From contig JAJFFD010000045.1 of NCBI GenBank assembly GCA_021776805.1, positions 47,206-111,205 of the forward strand: a stretch of DNA of 64,000 bases. Reading direction: 5' to 3'. The notes beneath the pieces are model-generated. The model did not search any database, was not told the DNA's origin, and saw only the letters and a list, made by a program, of their open reading frames with translations. A program made the position numbers and the translations under genes. Positions 17,282 through 26,772 of this stretch are shown piece by piece. Source of the DNA: Planctomycetota bacterium (GTDB lineage: Bacteria > Planctomycetota > UBA1135 > UBA2386). How positions within the stretch are numbered: the first letter of the stretch is position 1; every line of letters starts with the position of its first letter.

Positions 17282-19342
17282 CTAGAACTCGACGTCGGTC
17301 TTGTCCACGCCGACCGCCTGTTTGGTCGAAAGTCGTAGGCGACCACGCTCGTCACTGCCCAGCACGCAGACGATGATTTCTTCGCCCATCTCTAGATTCG
17401 TGGCCAACTCCTCTCTCGGGACCAAGCCCTCAGTGATGCTGTTGATGCGTACGAAGGCGCCAAAGTCTTTTACGCCAGCGACCTTGCCCGTGTAGTACAG
17501 CCCCTTCTGGACGACTCCGACGCTCTTGCCGACCAGCTGCTTGCCGCGTCGAGCCGAATGCTCGTCCGGCGCATAGATGAGGACCAGGCCATCGTCATCG
17601 ACATTGACGCGGCAGCCCGAGCTGGCAGAGATGGACTTGATGTTGCTGCCCCTGGGCCCAACCAGAGCGCTGATGGAGTCCGGCATGATCGCCATCTTGA
17701 AGACATGTGGCGCGTGCGCGGATAGCTTCTGCTTGGGTTCCGCGCTGGTCTTGCACATCTCACCGAGGATGAAGTCCAGGCCACTGCGAGCTTGGTCGAG
17801 AGCTTGGCGGATCTGATCCGCGTTGAGCCCGCCGACTTTGTTGTCCATTTGCAGGGCGGTGATCCCCTGCGATGTTCCGATCACCTTGAAATCCATGTCG
17901 CCGAGGTGGTCCTCGTCCCCGAGAATGTCGGAGAGCACCACGCAGCGCTCCGCATCGGCTATCAAGCCCATGGCGATGCCAGCCACGGGCCGCTTGATTG
18001 GCACCCCCGCATCCATGAGCGCGAGACAGCCGCCGCAGGCGGTGGCCATGGAGCTCGAGCCATTACTCTCGCTGATCTCGGACTCGATGCGGATGGTGTA
18101 GGGGAACTCGTGAAATTCTGGCAGGAGGAATGCCAGGCCGCGCCGCGCCAAGAAGCCGTGGCCGATCTCCCGACGTCCTGGACCGCGTAGGGGCCGGATT
18201 TCGCCGACGCTATAGGGTGGAAAATTGTAGTGCAGCAGAAAGTGCTCGCGGCGTTGTCCGCTGAGCCCGTCCAATCGCTGGGCATCCTGATCTGTGCCGA
18301 GGGTGCAGGTAACAAGTGCCTGGGTCTCGCCGCGAGTGAAGATCGCAGAGCCATGTGCCCGTGGCAGCCAGCCCGTTTCGCACCAAATCGCGCGCACCTG
18401 ATCCGGATCGCGGCCATCAAGGCGCTTGCCTCCGGAGAGAACGGTCTCGCGAACGGTCTCTGCTCGGCAGGCATCGAAGGCCTTCCCTGCTGCCTCCCGT
18501 TCGTCCTCTCCAAGGCCTCGTAGGTAGCTGCTGCGCAGTTCCTTGAGACTTCGATTACGTGCCTGCTTGTCCGGAGTCGCGAGGAGCTCGGCGAGCTTCT
18601 TTCTCAGCTCGGGATCGAGCTCGGGGAGAACTTGTGGGGGAGGGATCTCCTGCTGGACCGGCTGCACTTGAGCACGCAATTCAGCGATCCCCGCATGGAC
18701 CTTCTCGAGCCAGGTTGCCGCTTGCTCCAAGGCCTCCAGGCAGAGTTCAGCGCTGACTTCCCGAGCTTCCCCCTCGACCATGACGAGCCCTTCCGGCCCT
18801 CTGCTGACGACGAAATCGAGCTCGGCGCGCTTGCACTGTTCATCGGTTGCGAGGCTGGTCCAGCGCTCGTCGACCCGAAGGATTCGCAGCCCGGCGACCG
18901 GGCCTTTCGCCGGCAGGGGGCTGATGTGAACTGCCGCGCAGGCCGCGATGATGCCCATGCTGGTCAAGTCCGCCCCGGGTTCGGCAGACATGACTGAGAT
19001 CTGAATCTGTACCTCCCGCCTGAATCCCTTCGGGAAGAGGGAGCGCAGGCTGCGGTCGATCAAGCGCGAGGTCAGGACCTCGTGGTCGCTGATGCGCGCT
19101 TCTCGTCGCCCGAAGTTGCCAGGGATGAGGCCAGCCGCGGCGAACTTCTCACGGTATTCGACGGTGAGCGGGAAGAAGTCCAGATCCGGGCGCCCGCTGC
19201 TATCGACGACGGTCGCCAGGAGGACGGTTTCCTGGCAGCGCAGGAGGACCGAGCCCGAAGCCTGCCTGGCGATTCGGCCAGTTTCCAGGCTGAGGTCCCG
19301 GCCGGCGATGCGGAGCTCGACACGCTTGGCGCTGGACTGCAT
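17282..19342 (-). CDS. pnp: Polyribonucleotide nucleotidyltransferase (PNPase)
   Basis: Phosphorolytic 3'-5' exoribonuclease of RNA decay. Of full length (686 residues from this ATG): first RNase PH domain (FFPLTVEYREKFAAAG), helical linker, second RNase PH domain with HFLLHYNFPPYSVGE, SESNGSSSMA and GDEDHLGDMDFKV (catalytic acidic and Ser residues present), then KH (about 550-610) and S1 (GVVQKGLYYTGKVAGVKDFGAFV to the C-terminus). The frame also has a TTG at 19348, two codons upstream; I prefer the ATG because TTACCT lies 7 nt before it. Unlike the usual rpsO-pnp arrangement it stands alone here. Confidence 0.97.
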   Translation of the reverse strand: MQSSAKRVELRIAGRDLSLETGRIARQASGSVLLRCQETVLLATVVDSSGRPDLDFFPLTVEYREKFAAAGLIPGNFGRREARISDHEVLTSRLIDRSLRSLFPKGFRREVQIQISVMSAEPGADLTSMGIIAACAAVHISPLPAKGPVAGLRILRVDERWTSLATDEQCKRAELDFVVSRGPEGLVMVEGEAREVSAELCLEALEQAATWLEKVHAGIAELRAQVQPVQQEIPPPQVLPELDPELRKKLAELLATPDKQARNRSLKELRSSYLRGLGEDEREAAGKAFDACRAETVRETVLSGGKRLDGRDPDQVRAIWCETGWLPRAHGSAIFTRGETQALVTCTLGTDQDAQRLDGLSGQRREHFLLHYNFPPYSVGEIRPLRGPGRREIGHGFLARRGLAFLLPEFHEFPYTIRIESEISESNGSSSMATACGGCLALMDAGVPIKRPVAGIAMGLIADAERCVVLSDILGDEDHLGDMDFKVIGTSQGITALQMDNKVGGLNADQIRQALDQARSGLDFILGEMCKTSAEPKQKLSAHAPHVFKMAIMPDSISALVGPRGSNIKSISASSGCRVNVDDDGLVLIYAPDEHSARRGKQLVGKSVGVVQKGLYYTGKVAGVKDFGAFVRINSITEGLVPREELATNLEMGEEIIVCVLGSDERGRLRLSTKQAVGVDKTDVEF

Positions 19343-19349
19343 GGCCAAG

Positions 19350-19355
19350 AGGTAA
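19350..19355 (-). promoter_or_regulatory. -10 box of probable leaderless pnp promoter
   Basis: TTACCT on the minus strand, 7 nt (CTTGGCC) before the ATG at 19342. If correct, pnp lacks the long autoregulated leader known from E. coli. Confidence 0.4.
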
Positions 19356-19399
19356 AGGCCGAGCCCGAGCCCGGCCAGCTTCCGCGGAGAAAAAACCGG

Positions 19400-20041
19400 C
19401 TATCCCTGGAAGCAGGCCGGTGGGCGACGCAGGCGACCCAAGTGTCCCGAGAGTGCTCGAAAGAGGCGCTTGCGGGCCCGCATGATGCGGATTGCAACCG
19501 TTCCGGTCGGCAGATTCAGGATCTCAGCGGCCTCCTGATAGGACTTGCCCTCACGGACGCAGAGATCGAAGACCAGGCGATAGTGCTCTGGGAGCTTGGC
19601 CACCGCGGCAGTGAATGCGGCCATGAACTCCGCCTCTTCCAGTTCGCGGTGGAGGCGGTCTTCCGGGATGGCGACCAGGACATCCTGTGGATTGCTCTCG
19701 TCATTACCGGCCAGATTGCTCACTGGGATCGGGCTCCGCCGTCGGGCGCGGAGGGCCGAGAGGGCCTGGTTGCGAGCCACCTCGAAGAGCCAAGCTGGGA
19801 AGTTCGTGCCCTGCCGATACAGATGGCTCTTGAAGTAGACCTTCTCGAAGACTTCCTGGGTGACATCCTGCGCCAGATGCTGGTCGCGCAGAAGGCCGCG
19901 GACGAAGTTCATTATGCGAGTCTCGTAGCGGGTTTGGATGGTCTGCAATGCTGCTTCTGGATCGCCACGATCGAGCTGGGCCATCAGATGGTCGTCGCTC
20001 GCGTTGCGGAAGTGAATTTCGAGGGCGGGGCAGGCGTTCAT
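19400..20041 (-). CDS. ECF-type RNA polymerase sigma factor
   Basis: About 213 residues. Region 2 is clear (LRDQHLAQDVTQEVFEKVY then FPAWLFEVARNQALSALR), an acidic linker follows, and region 4 contains LPEHYRLVFDLCVREGKSYQEAAEILNLPTGTVAIRIMRARKRL, a helix-turn-helix of the sigma-70 family. No anti-sigma gene is adjacent: the upstream gene on this strand is a kinase-like protein 178 bp away and pnp is downstream. The target regulon is unknown. The frame also has a GTG at 20050; I prefer the ATG at 20041. Confidence 0.9.
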   Translation of the reverse strand: MNACPALEIHFRNASDDHLMAQLDRGDPEAALQTIQTRYETRIMNFVRGLLRDQHLAQDVTQEVFEKVYFKSHLYRQGTNFPAWLFEVARNQALSALRARRRSPIPVSNLAGNDESNPQDVLVAIPEDRLHRELEEAEFMAAFTAAVAKLPEHYRLVFDLCVREGKSYQEAAEILNLPTGTVAIRIMRARKRLFRALSGHLGRLRRPPACFQG

Positions 20042-20218
20042 GCCCGACACTTCGCAAGGCCCGTACCATCCGCAGTGGGGCTTTCGCCGCTGCTGTAATT
20101 TCAGGCAATCTCAGGTTTTATGCAGCATGGCCTGGATTCGGGGCGAACTGCTGCCGCAGACATGTGGCAGCTCTGCCTCTGCGCTGGGGCGGGAGGCTCG
20201 ATCAGCTCGCCCCGGCTC

Positions 20219-21295
20219 TCAGGCCGGGAAGAGGTCCATGCCGCCGACGAGGGCCGCATCCAGCAGACCGAGATTACGCGCGGCTGCGGCGTCCTTCTCG
20301 CCGTGCATGAGGACTCCGAAGCGTAGGCGGCGCGTGGCGAGGTAGACCAGCGCGGAGCGGATGCCCCACTCTGCCTTGATCCGATCCGAGCCGTAGCGAT
20401 TGGCAAAGAAGCGCTGCATCAGGCTCTTTTTCCAGGTCTGCGGGCGTTCCGAGTGGATCCAGAGCCAGGCGATATCGTGGTCCTTGTTGCCGAAGCCAAT
20501 CCTCTCAAAGTCCAGGAGGAAGGGCCTGCCGTCCTCGTCGATGAGAATGTTCTGCTCGGTAAAGTCGCCGTGCACCAAGGTGGGTTCCTGAGTCTCGATC
20601 CAGCGCATGGCCTCCTCGAAGAACTCGAGACTCTGCCGCCAACGCTTGTCGCCGATCACCTTGAGGACCGGGTCGTACATCATTCTCACTCGTTCGAGAT
20701 AACTGACCACACTCCAGTGATTGAGCGGGAAGTCTCGTCGGCCAAAGAACATCTCCAGGGAGAAGCTCTGCAGTTTGGAGATCAGTTCGAAGACGTGATC
20801 CATGCCGAGGACTTCTTCTGCTGGACCAACGGCCTGGTTGATCCACTCTAGGAGAATCCAACGCGGCGGATCGACTGGGTCGATCAGAATCGTGCGCGGT
20901 GCGGGCAGCAAGACCCGTCCGGGATCGGTGGAATCCAGGAAGCGGTAGAAGGCTCCCTCTCGTCGTGCATAGTCCTCGACCTTGACCCCCGGTGGGTAGA
21001 AGCGAGATTCAGTGGGCGGGACGAAGTACTTGAGCAGGTAGGGCTGTCCGTCGGCGCCTTCGCAAGGCAGGAGTATGGAAGAGTTGTGCCCGGATACCGG
21101 GCGGAGCACTTCCGCCGAATCCTTGGCTTTGAGGTCGAGGCTCTTGAGGACGGCTCGTGCCTTGGCGAGATTCTCGTTCTGGATATCGGATTCGATCATC
21201 GCGGCTGCTCTCGCGGTCACCTTCCAGGGACTCGCGCTGGGCTCGAAGGAAAATCCTGGCTTTATCTTGTCGCCGGTTACCGCCGCGAATTCCAT
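20219..21295 (-). CDS. Aminoglycoside phosphotransferase/choline kinase-like protein
   Basis: A small-molecule kinase fold with LVHGDFTEQNILID (catalytic Asp in HGD, metal-binding Asn) and LLDFERIGFGNKDHDIAW (metal-binding Asp and flanking residues), separated by the expected distance. The N-terminal lobe includes PYLLKYF with the likely ATP-contacting Lys. The substrate is not predictable; such proteins phosphorylate sugars, amino sugars or choline. Two starts are plausible: ATG at 21295, or ATG at 21199 (MIESDIQNEN), which has GAGAG upstream and would remove 32 low-similarity residues. Confidence 0.82.
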   Translation of the reverse strand: MEFAAVTGDKIKPGFSFEPSASPWKVTARAAAMIESDIQNENLAKARAVLKSLDLKAKDSAEVLRPVSGHNSSILLPCEGADGQPYLLKYFVPPTESRFYPPGVKVEDYARREGAFYRFLDSTDPGRVLLPAPRTILIDPVDPPRWILLEWINQAVGPAEEVLGMDHVFELISKLQSFSLEMFFGRRDFPLNHWSVVSYLERVRMMYDPVLKVIGDKRWRQSLEFFEEAMRWIETQEPTLVHGDFTEQNILIDEDGRPFLLDFERIGFGNKDHDIAWLWIHSERPQTWKKSLMQRFFANRYGSDRIKAEWGIRSALVYLATRRLRFGVLMHGEKDAAAARNLGLLDAALVGGMDLFPA

Positions 21296-21438
21296 CCACC
21301 CGGCCTAAGCCTCTCAAATTGATAGTTTTCTGATCATTGACCTGAGTTTGAGCGGCTTCATCCGGCCATGACAAGGGGCCCTCACTCCGGGATCAAGGGC
21401 GGTGCCGTTGATTGTCGAAACGCCATACACGAGCACCC

Positions 21439-22752
21439 ATGTCCGAGCAACCTACTGCCACAACCCCTAGTGAGGGGTCAGACCTCACCAAAGACCTGCA
21501 AGAGCGGGTGTGCTCCCTGGTCAGCTCGCTGGTGAGTCAGTCTGAAGAGCAGGCCAATGAGGACTTCGAGCACCTCATGTCCAAGGCTCGGGACCTCTTC
21601 GTGCGCAAGCAGTCCATGCAGGGGACCAAAAGCCAGACCCGGGATCTGCTCGGCGAACTGCTCTTCTCGCGCATGCGCCGCTCCTTCCGTGAGTTCCTGG
21701 CCGGTGAGGAGGCCAGGGATGAGATCCGGGCGGCAGAATGGGCACTCGGTGTCCTGGTTGCTGGCAAGACTCTCAATGAGTTCGCAGGTGCGCTGGATCG
21801 AGCGATCCTCGAGCAGTCCGCTCCACGGGACTACAGCTTTGCCGGTCGAGCAGACTTCATCAGTCTCGAAGAAGTTCTGCAGCTCCTAGGGTCCGGCAAG
21901 CACCGGGGCTGCCTCAGTCTCGAACGCCACGACAACCGCATCGACATCTACCTGAACAATGGCCAGGTAGCCTTCCTCGACCCACATCACCTGGACCGGC
22001 GGATTCTCCCAGGGGTTGGCCCGATGAACTATCGGGAGATCTCTCACGAGACCATGGCCAAGGCGGAGAAGGATCACTCGGATACCCGAACCCCGCTCTT
22101 TCTCGCTCTCGAGAAGCTCGGCGAATTCAAGGATCTGGACATAAAGTCGGTCATGCGTCAGGTGGGTTGCGAAGTCTTCTACGACTTCCTCCGCGAGCAG
22201 GGAGAATGCAACTTCCACTACCGCCAGCTCGACACCCTGCCCGAGTTTGCCATCGACAAGGATCTCCGCCTGGGGATCACGCCCATTCTCTTGGAAGGCA
22301 ACAAGCGGGTCGATGACTGGCGTAGCCTGATCAAGGTCTTCCCGGATCCGGATGAACCCATCGCGGCGGTGCAGGACATGCATGCGCGGATCGCGGGCCT
22401 GAATCTCGGTGTGATGGAGATCAAACTCCTGGCCCAGATCAACAACGAGAACAGCCCGCGCATGATGGTCGAGCTCATGGGCTTGCCACTCATGGATGTT
22501 TACACCCACCTGGTTCGGTTCGCTCTCGAGGGAGCGATCGTGCCCCCAGGCGGGATCGCATCATTGGATGAGGCCAGCATGACTCTAGAGGAATCCATGG
22601 CCCTGGCTTTCGAAGCGCTCGATGCAAACGAAAGCGACGGCTCCGTGGGTTCGGCCTTGGACAAGGTGCTGGGTGGAGATGAGGGGCCATCTCTGGTGAG
22701 TCCAGGCAAGCTGGACTTCCTGAAGGCGGCCCGTGATGGCAAGGTCGACTAG
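21439..22752 (+). CDS. DUF4388-domain protein
   Basis: A cytoplasmic protein of about 437 residues. The central stretch GRADFISLEEVLQLLGSG through RGCLSLERHDNRIDIYLNNGQVAFLDP is a DUF4388 (PATAN-like) domain, found in bacterial signalling and gliding-related proteins. A helical N-terminal region (1-110) precedes it. The C-terminal part (about 280-430) is helical and acidic and contains a winged-helix-like segment around IKLLAQINNENSPRMMVEL. The ATG at 21439 is preceded by GAG; the longer frame from 21412 would need TTG. The exact pathway is unknown. Confidence 0.78.
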   Translation: MSEQPTATTPSEGSDLTKDLQERVCSLVSSLVSQSEEQANEDFEHLMSKARDLFVRKQSMQGTKSQTRDLLGELLFSRMRRSFREFLAGEEARDEIRAAEWALGVLVAGKTLNEFAGALDRAILEQSAPRDYSFAGRADFISLEEVLQLLGSGKHRGCLSLERHDNRIDIYLNNGQVAFLDPHHLDRRILPGVGPMNYREISHETMAKAEKDHSDTRTPLFLALEKLGEFKDLDIKSVMRQVGCEVFYDFLREQGECNFHYRQLDTLPEFAIDKDLRLGITPILLEGNKRVDDWRSLIKVFPDPDEPIAAVQDMHARIAGLNLGVMEIKLLAQINNENSPRMMVELMGLPLMDVYTHLVRFALEGAIVPPGGIASLDEASMTLEESMALAFEALDANESDGSVGSALDKVLGGDEGPSLVSPGKLDFLKAARDGKVD

Positions 22753-22817
22753 TGTCCTGCGAGCAATCCTGACAGAGAGCCTGGCGAGTTTTGCTGCTGA
22801 CTCCGGGGCCGCCCTGC

Positions 22818-22823
22818 TACAAC
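22818..22823 (+). promoter_or_regulatory. -10 box of probable leaderless promoter
   Basis: TACAAC preceded by GC, then 6 nt (CCCTGG), then the ATG at 22830. It supports starting adenosine deaminase here rather than at the upstream in-frame codon at 22791. Confidence 0.45.
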
Positions 22824-22829
22824 CCCTGG

Positions 22830-24077
22830 ATGCCAACGGCAGGAAAGAAGTCCGGCTCCGTTCCAAGGGAAGTCCTCGCGATGCTGCCCAAGTCGGACCT
22901 GCATCTGCACCTGGACGGAAGTCTCCGCCTCGACAGTCTCATCGACCTCGCGCGTAGTCGCAAAGTCAAGCTGCCCAGCTCCACGCCCGAAGGATTGCGC
23001 AAGCTGGTCTTCAAGCGCGCCTACGAGAATCTCCCGGAGTACCTGCGAGGGTTCGAGTTCACGGTTGCCAGTCTTCAGGACAAGGAGTCCTTGGAGCGTG
23101 TGGCTTACGAACTCTGCTGGGACTGCCGCAAGGAAAACGTCTTCTACATCGAGATCCGCTTCGCTCCCCAATTACACGTGCACCGGGGATTCGACATCTG
23201 CGACGTGATCGCTGCGGTTGCCAAAGGAGTCGAAAAAGCCAAGCGAGAGATCAACCGTGCTCCCGAGATCAAATCAGGCCTTTGGCCGCCTTTCGAGGCC
23301 GGTCTCATCGTCTGTGCCATGCGCTACTTCCTGCCGGTCTTTTCCGAGCACTACAAGGCGTACTTCGATGCCCTGCCCTTGACGCCAAAGCAGCAGATTT
23401 ACAGCCTGGCATCGCTGGAACTAGCCCGGGCGGCGGTCATTGCAGCTGAGGAGAAGGGTCTGCCGGTGGTCGGGATCGATCTTGCTGGTCAGGAGCGGGG
23501 TTTCCCGGCGCAGGATCACAGGGACGCCTACCAGTTGGTGCACGCGCACTTCCTGGGCAAGACGGTGCATGCGGGCGAGGACTATGGTCCCGAGTCCATT
23601 TTTCAGGCGATCACCGATTGTCACGCGGATCGTATCGGGCACGGCACCTGGCTCTTCAGCGCCAACAGGATTCACGATCGTGCCATCAAAGATCGCGGTG
23701 CGTACGTTGAGAAGCTAATCCGTTATGTGGCCGATCGGCGCATCACATTGGAGGTTTGCTTAACCAGTAACCAACAGACCATCCCCGAGCTGCGTGCAGA
23801 TCTGTCGAAGCATCCCTTCCGCAAGATGCGCAAGGCGAAAATGAGCGTGAGTCTATGCACGGACAACCGCCTGGTATCTCGGACAAGCATGACCGACGAA
23901 GTTGAAAAGGCCATGCAGACTTTTAACCTGCGGCCCAGTGAGATTCGCAACATCCTGACCTACGGCTTCAAGCGGTCCTTTTTTCCAGGGCCGTACCGAG
24001 CCAAGCGGGCCTATGTGCGCGCGGTTCTGGATTGCATAGATCGAGTCTATGCCGAACATGGGATCTCTATTGGCTGA
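22830..24077 (+). CDS. Adenosine deaminase family protein
   Basis: A metal-dependent amidohydrolase that would convert adenosine to inosine in purine salvage. Metal and active-site motifs are all present: DLHLHLDGSLR (HxH), HAGEDYGPESI (His-Ala-Gly-Glu), DRIGHG and SLCTDNRLVS (metal Asp). At about 415 residues it is longer than the usual 330-350. The extra length lies mainly between strand 3 and the GIDLAGQE region, so specificity could be for a related nucleoside. The chosen start leaves a short Lys-rich lead before LPKSDLHLHLDG. It converges with and overlaps the next gene by 11 bp at the 3' ends. Confidence 0.9.
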   Translation: MPTAGKKSGSVPREVLAMLPKSDLHLHLDGSLRLDSLIDLARSRKVKLPSSTPEGLRKLVFKRAYENLPEYLRGFEFTVASLQDKESLERVAYELCWDCRKENVFYIEIRFAPQLHVHRGFDICDVIAAVAKGVEKAKREINRAPEIKSGLWPPFEAGLIVCAMRYFLPVFSEHYKAYFDALPLTPKQQIYSLASLELARAAVIAAEEKGLPVVGIDLAGQERGFPAQDHRDAYQLVHAHFLGKTVHAGEDYGPESIFQAITDCHADRIGHGTWLFSANRIHDRAIKDRGAYVEKLIRYVADRRITLEVCLTSNQQTIPELRADLSKHPFRKMRKAKMSVSLCTDNRLVSRTSMTDEVEKAMQTFNLRPSEIRNILTYGFKRSFFPGPYRAKRAYVRAVLDCIDRVYAEHGISIG

Positions 24078-25077
24078 TCGCCATATCGGCGAAGAGGCAC
24101 TCCAGATCGGGATAGCTCGCGATCGGATCCAAGACCTGTCTCTCGCTGGTCTCCACTTTGCCAGAGTGGTCAGTTGGCAGGAGCATGTCTGCTTGCAGTG
24201 TCGCGATCAGTTCTGACACTCTGCCCTGGGACTCGCGGCCTGGCGATTCGCACTGACTGCTCCAGGACGAAAGGGCGAAGGCATTGCGGCCGCGGGCGCT
24301 GATCACAGTCGGCGCGGCTCTTAGCGGGCCCTTGGATAGGGCGATGTCGTTCTTTGGGAGGAATACCTGTTGGCAGGGGAGGAGGGCGATGCCGTTCGAT
24401 TTCGCCTCCGCCGGCGAGAGTGCCTGCAGCTTGCTGGCCGCCGGTTCGCGCAATAGGAGCTCTTCGACCGTCTCAAGAGCGGGAAGGGACTGGGCGCGTA
24501 TCTGCAGGGCTCCCGGGCTCTGGCTGACTTCGATCTCTCGGCGTTGACGGCGGCTGAGCCTCGCCAGCAAGTAGGCGGATGCGTCGAAGCTTCGCTGGGT
24601 TGGTACCAGCGGGGCGTAGCTCAGCAGCATGCAGCGCAGCTCCACTCCCGGTTCCTCCAGGCACTCCTCTGCCTTGGCAATCAGTCCGGCCATGCGCTTG
24701 AGTGCATCCAGGTGGTTCGCTGACGCGATGCCGTATTGCATGGCGATGCGCGCCTGATCCCTCAGCCTCAGGCAAGTCAAGTCGGCTGGTCCAGCCGGGC
24801 GTTGTCCCAGCTGTCGCAGACTCGCATCATCGCTGCGCCAGGATGGGCTGAGGAGGACTGAGCGTAGGTCGACTTGCCAGCCTGCCTGGCGTAGGGACTG
24901 AGGATCGAGAAGCTCGAGCCAGCGGTCGATGCAGGCAGCGCCAGCTGGCCAGCGGAGCGCAGTGATAGCGCCATCGTATGACAGTGCCTTGTCGAGCTCG
25001 GGAGTTGCTCCCGAACGGAGGTCAGAGGTGGCGACCCCTTCCATCAGGACTACGAGCCAACGTGGCCTCGGGCTCAT
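24067..25077 (-). CDS. Protein of unknown function, weakly alkaline-phosphatase-superfamily-like
   Basis: I do not recognise a family with confidence. The opening WLVVLMEGVATSDLRSGATPELDKALSYDGA resembles the first strand and TPxLDxL turn of alkaline-phosphatase/phosphodiesterase proteins, but no metal-ligand motif follows (no DHG or GHxxG), so an enzyme is unlikely. No signal peptide or membrane helix is evident. Its ATG overlaps the stop of the upstream membrane gene by 4 nt, so the two are translationally coupled and probably act together. Confidence 0.65.
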   Translation of the reverse strand: MSPRPRWLVVLMEGVATSDLRSGATPELDKALSYDGAITALRWPAGAACIDRWLELLDPQSLRQAGWQVDLRSVLLSPSWRSDDASLRQLGQRPAGPADLTCLRLRDQARIAMQYGIASANHLDALKRMAGLIAKAEECLEEPGVELRCMLLSYAPLVPTQRSFDASAYLLARLSRRQRREIEVSQSPGALQIRAQSLPALETVEELLLREPAASKLQALSPAEAKSNGIALLPCQQVFLPKNDIALSKGPLRAAPTVISARGRNAFALSSWSSQCESPGRESQGRVSELIATLQADMLLPTDHSGKVETSERQVLDPIASYPDLECLFADMAISQ

Positions 25078-26597
25078 TTCGGTGGCCCTGCCTTGTGACC
25101 GAAGATGAGGTCTTGCAGCATGCGGAAGGCGAGTCGAGGTCGACCGGCAGCGGTCGTGATGCCATAGCTGTCCAGCCCATCACTCAGTGCGTCGATGCAG
25201 AATCCGCGGACCTGGTCGCGCCTACGGGCATCCTGGATCAAGGCATCCAGGAAGTACCATTGTCCGAGCTCACCGCCGGTTTCGCGTGGGCTCGCTCCCG
25301 CTTCAAAGATCCAGATAGGCTTTTCGGTAGCCGTCTCAGTGCACCAGAGATCCAGGGTGACGAAGAGTTCTCGCCGCCGCTTGGCTTCAAGATCTTTCGA
25401 ATGGATCATGAAGCCCAGCACATCCACCGGTGAATCTTCGGTGGCGAGGGCAGCAAAGAGCTTGCGGGTATGCGGTGCCAGGTTCTCCAAGGCCACCGCG
25501 ACCTTGACGCTACTGTTGGCCTGCTTGGCTTCCTGCGCACTGCGGATGATCTTCTCCTGCCATTCTTCGATTGTTGGTGAGTCGTGGCAGAGGCTACGCA
25601 AGCGACCGAAGGGCCCTGCGAAGAGCACCATCAGATCGGGATCAAGGCGTTCGGCGGCGAGCCAATGGAGCTTGGCCATCTCCTTGCTGAATTCTCTGAG
25701 ATTGCTAGCCGGCAACCACTGAAACTCCATGGGCGGGCGGCAGATGAGGGCGATCTCGATGCCGTGTCGCCGGGCGAGATCGATCTCGTTCTTGGTTTGA
25801 GTGAACAAGTCCGGGTCGTTGAATAGTTCCGGGCCCACATCGATGAGCATGCAGTCAGCGCCGATGCCCATGAACTGACTCCGCCACCGGTCGCGGACAT
25901 TCTCTTTGAGCACCCGGTCGCCCCAATTGACCTTGACGCCCATCATGGGCAGGTTGGCCTGGGAGGAGTTATCGATCGGTTGGCGAAACTGCTCAGCGCG
26001 CTGATAGGCGAGAGGCATGAGCAGGATCAGCAGACCGAGCATGGCCAGGGAGAAAGTGCTACTGATCGCTAGCACCAACTTGTGAGTCCAGCCATAGCGA
26101 AGCCAGAGCGGCAAAATGAAGGGTAGGTGCAGCCAGACAGTCTGTGCAGCCGATTGGCTTTGCCCGACCCAGGTTTGCAGGATGGCATGACCGCCGGTGA
26201 TGGCGGTGCCCCAGGTTCCCAGATCGAAGCCAGCCAGCTCTTGCACGCAGCGAACGCTGTAGATCCCGGCCAGGCTGGCATTGAACGCGAGCACGGGTAG
26301 ATGCATGAGTCGCAGATGCAGCCCTTGATCCCGGAGGGTCATCATGTTGGACCAGGTTCCGGCGATGATGAGAATGGGCAGCAGAATGATCAGGGGCTGA
26401 AGTTCGGGCCAGCCGAGAAGTGGGCCGAGGGCAGCGGCGGCCGCAGCTGGCGGGAGAAGAGTGGCCGCTACCAGAGTCCATGCCCGGTGCGTTCCGCCAT
26501 GTTCGGCAACCCTCAGCGCCGCGGATGCCGCCGTCCAGATGCACAGGGCCAGGCAAAAAGCCGTGGTCACCAGGAAGAGTAGAAAGGGGATGCTCAC
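25074..26597 (-). CDS. Polytopic membrane protein with soluble TIM-barrel-like C-terminal domain
   Basis: Starts at GTG 26597 (MSIPFLLFLVTTAFCLALC). About six membrane segments fill residues 1-205, then a soluble domain of about 300 residues follows. The latter has alternating strand/helix elements such as DCMLIDVGPELFNDPDLF, EIALICRPPMEFQW, DLMVLFAGPFGRL and PIWIFEAGASPRETGG, in the manner of a glycoside-hydrolase-type barrel. No named family is recognised and the catalytic acids cannot be assigned. First gene of a coupled pair. It is divergent from exonuclease III across a 175-bp spacer. Confidence 0.7.
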   Translation of the reverse strand: MSIPFLLFLVTTAFCLALCIWTAASAALRVAEHGGTHRAWTLVAATLLPPAAAAAALGPLLGWPELQPLIILLPILIIAGTWSNMMTLRDQGLHLRLMHLPVLAFNASLAGIYSVRCVQELAGFDLGTWGTAITGGHAILQTWVGQSQSAAQTVWLHLPFILPLWLRYGWTHKLVLAISSTFSLAMLGLLILLMPLAYQRAEQFRQPIDNSSQANLPMMGVKVNWGDRVLKENVRDRWRSQFMGIGADCMLIDVGPELFNDPDLFTQTKNEIDLARRHGIEIALICRPPMEFQWLPASNLREFSKEMAKLHWLAAERLDPDLMVLFAGPFGRLRSLCHDSPTIEEWQEKIIRSAQEAKQANSSVKVAVALENLAPHTRKLFAALATEDSPVDVLGFMIHSKDLEAKRRRELFVTLDLWCTETATEKPIWIFEAGASPRETGGELGQWYFLDALIQDARRRDQVRGFCIDALSDGLDSYGITTAAGRPRLAFRMLQDLIFGHKAGPPK

Positions 26598-26744
26598 CAG
26601 AACTATTTCGTCCAGTCTGGCTGAAGAACTGGACCTGCCTCTCCCTTGCTAAGGAATCCTGGGTCTCGAACTGCTGCGATTATCGACACTGTATGTGGCT
26701 GTGCCGATATGCCAGTGAGGAGATGCATCCCCAGGGGTTCTCGC

Positions 26745-26750
26745 TAACCT
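26745..26750 (+). promoter_or_regulatory. Candidate -10 box upstream of exonuclease III
   Basis: TAACCT, the same hexamer as the candidate tRNA promoter at 45914, 22 nt before the ATG at 26773. No good -35 is visible. Confidence 0.3.
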
Positions 26751-26772
26751 AGCCGCCTGTCAGACTCTCGCG

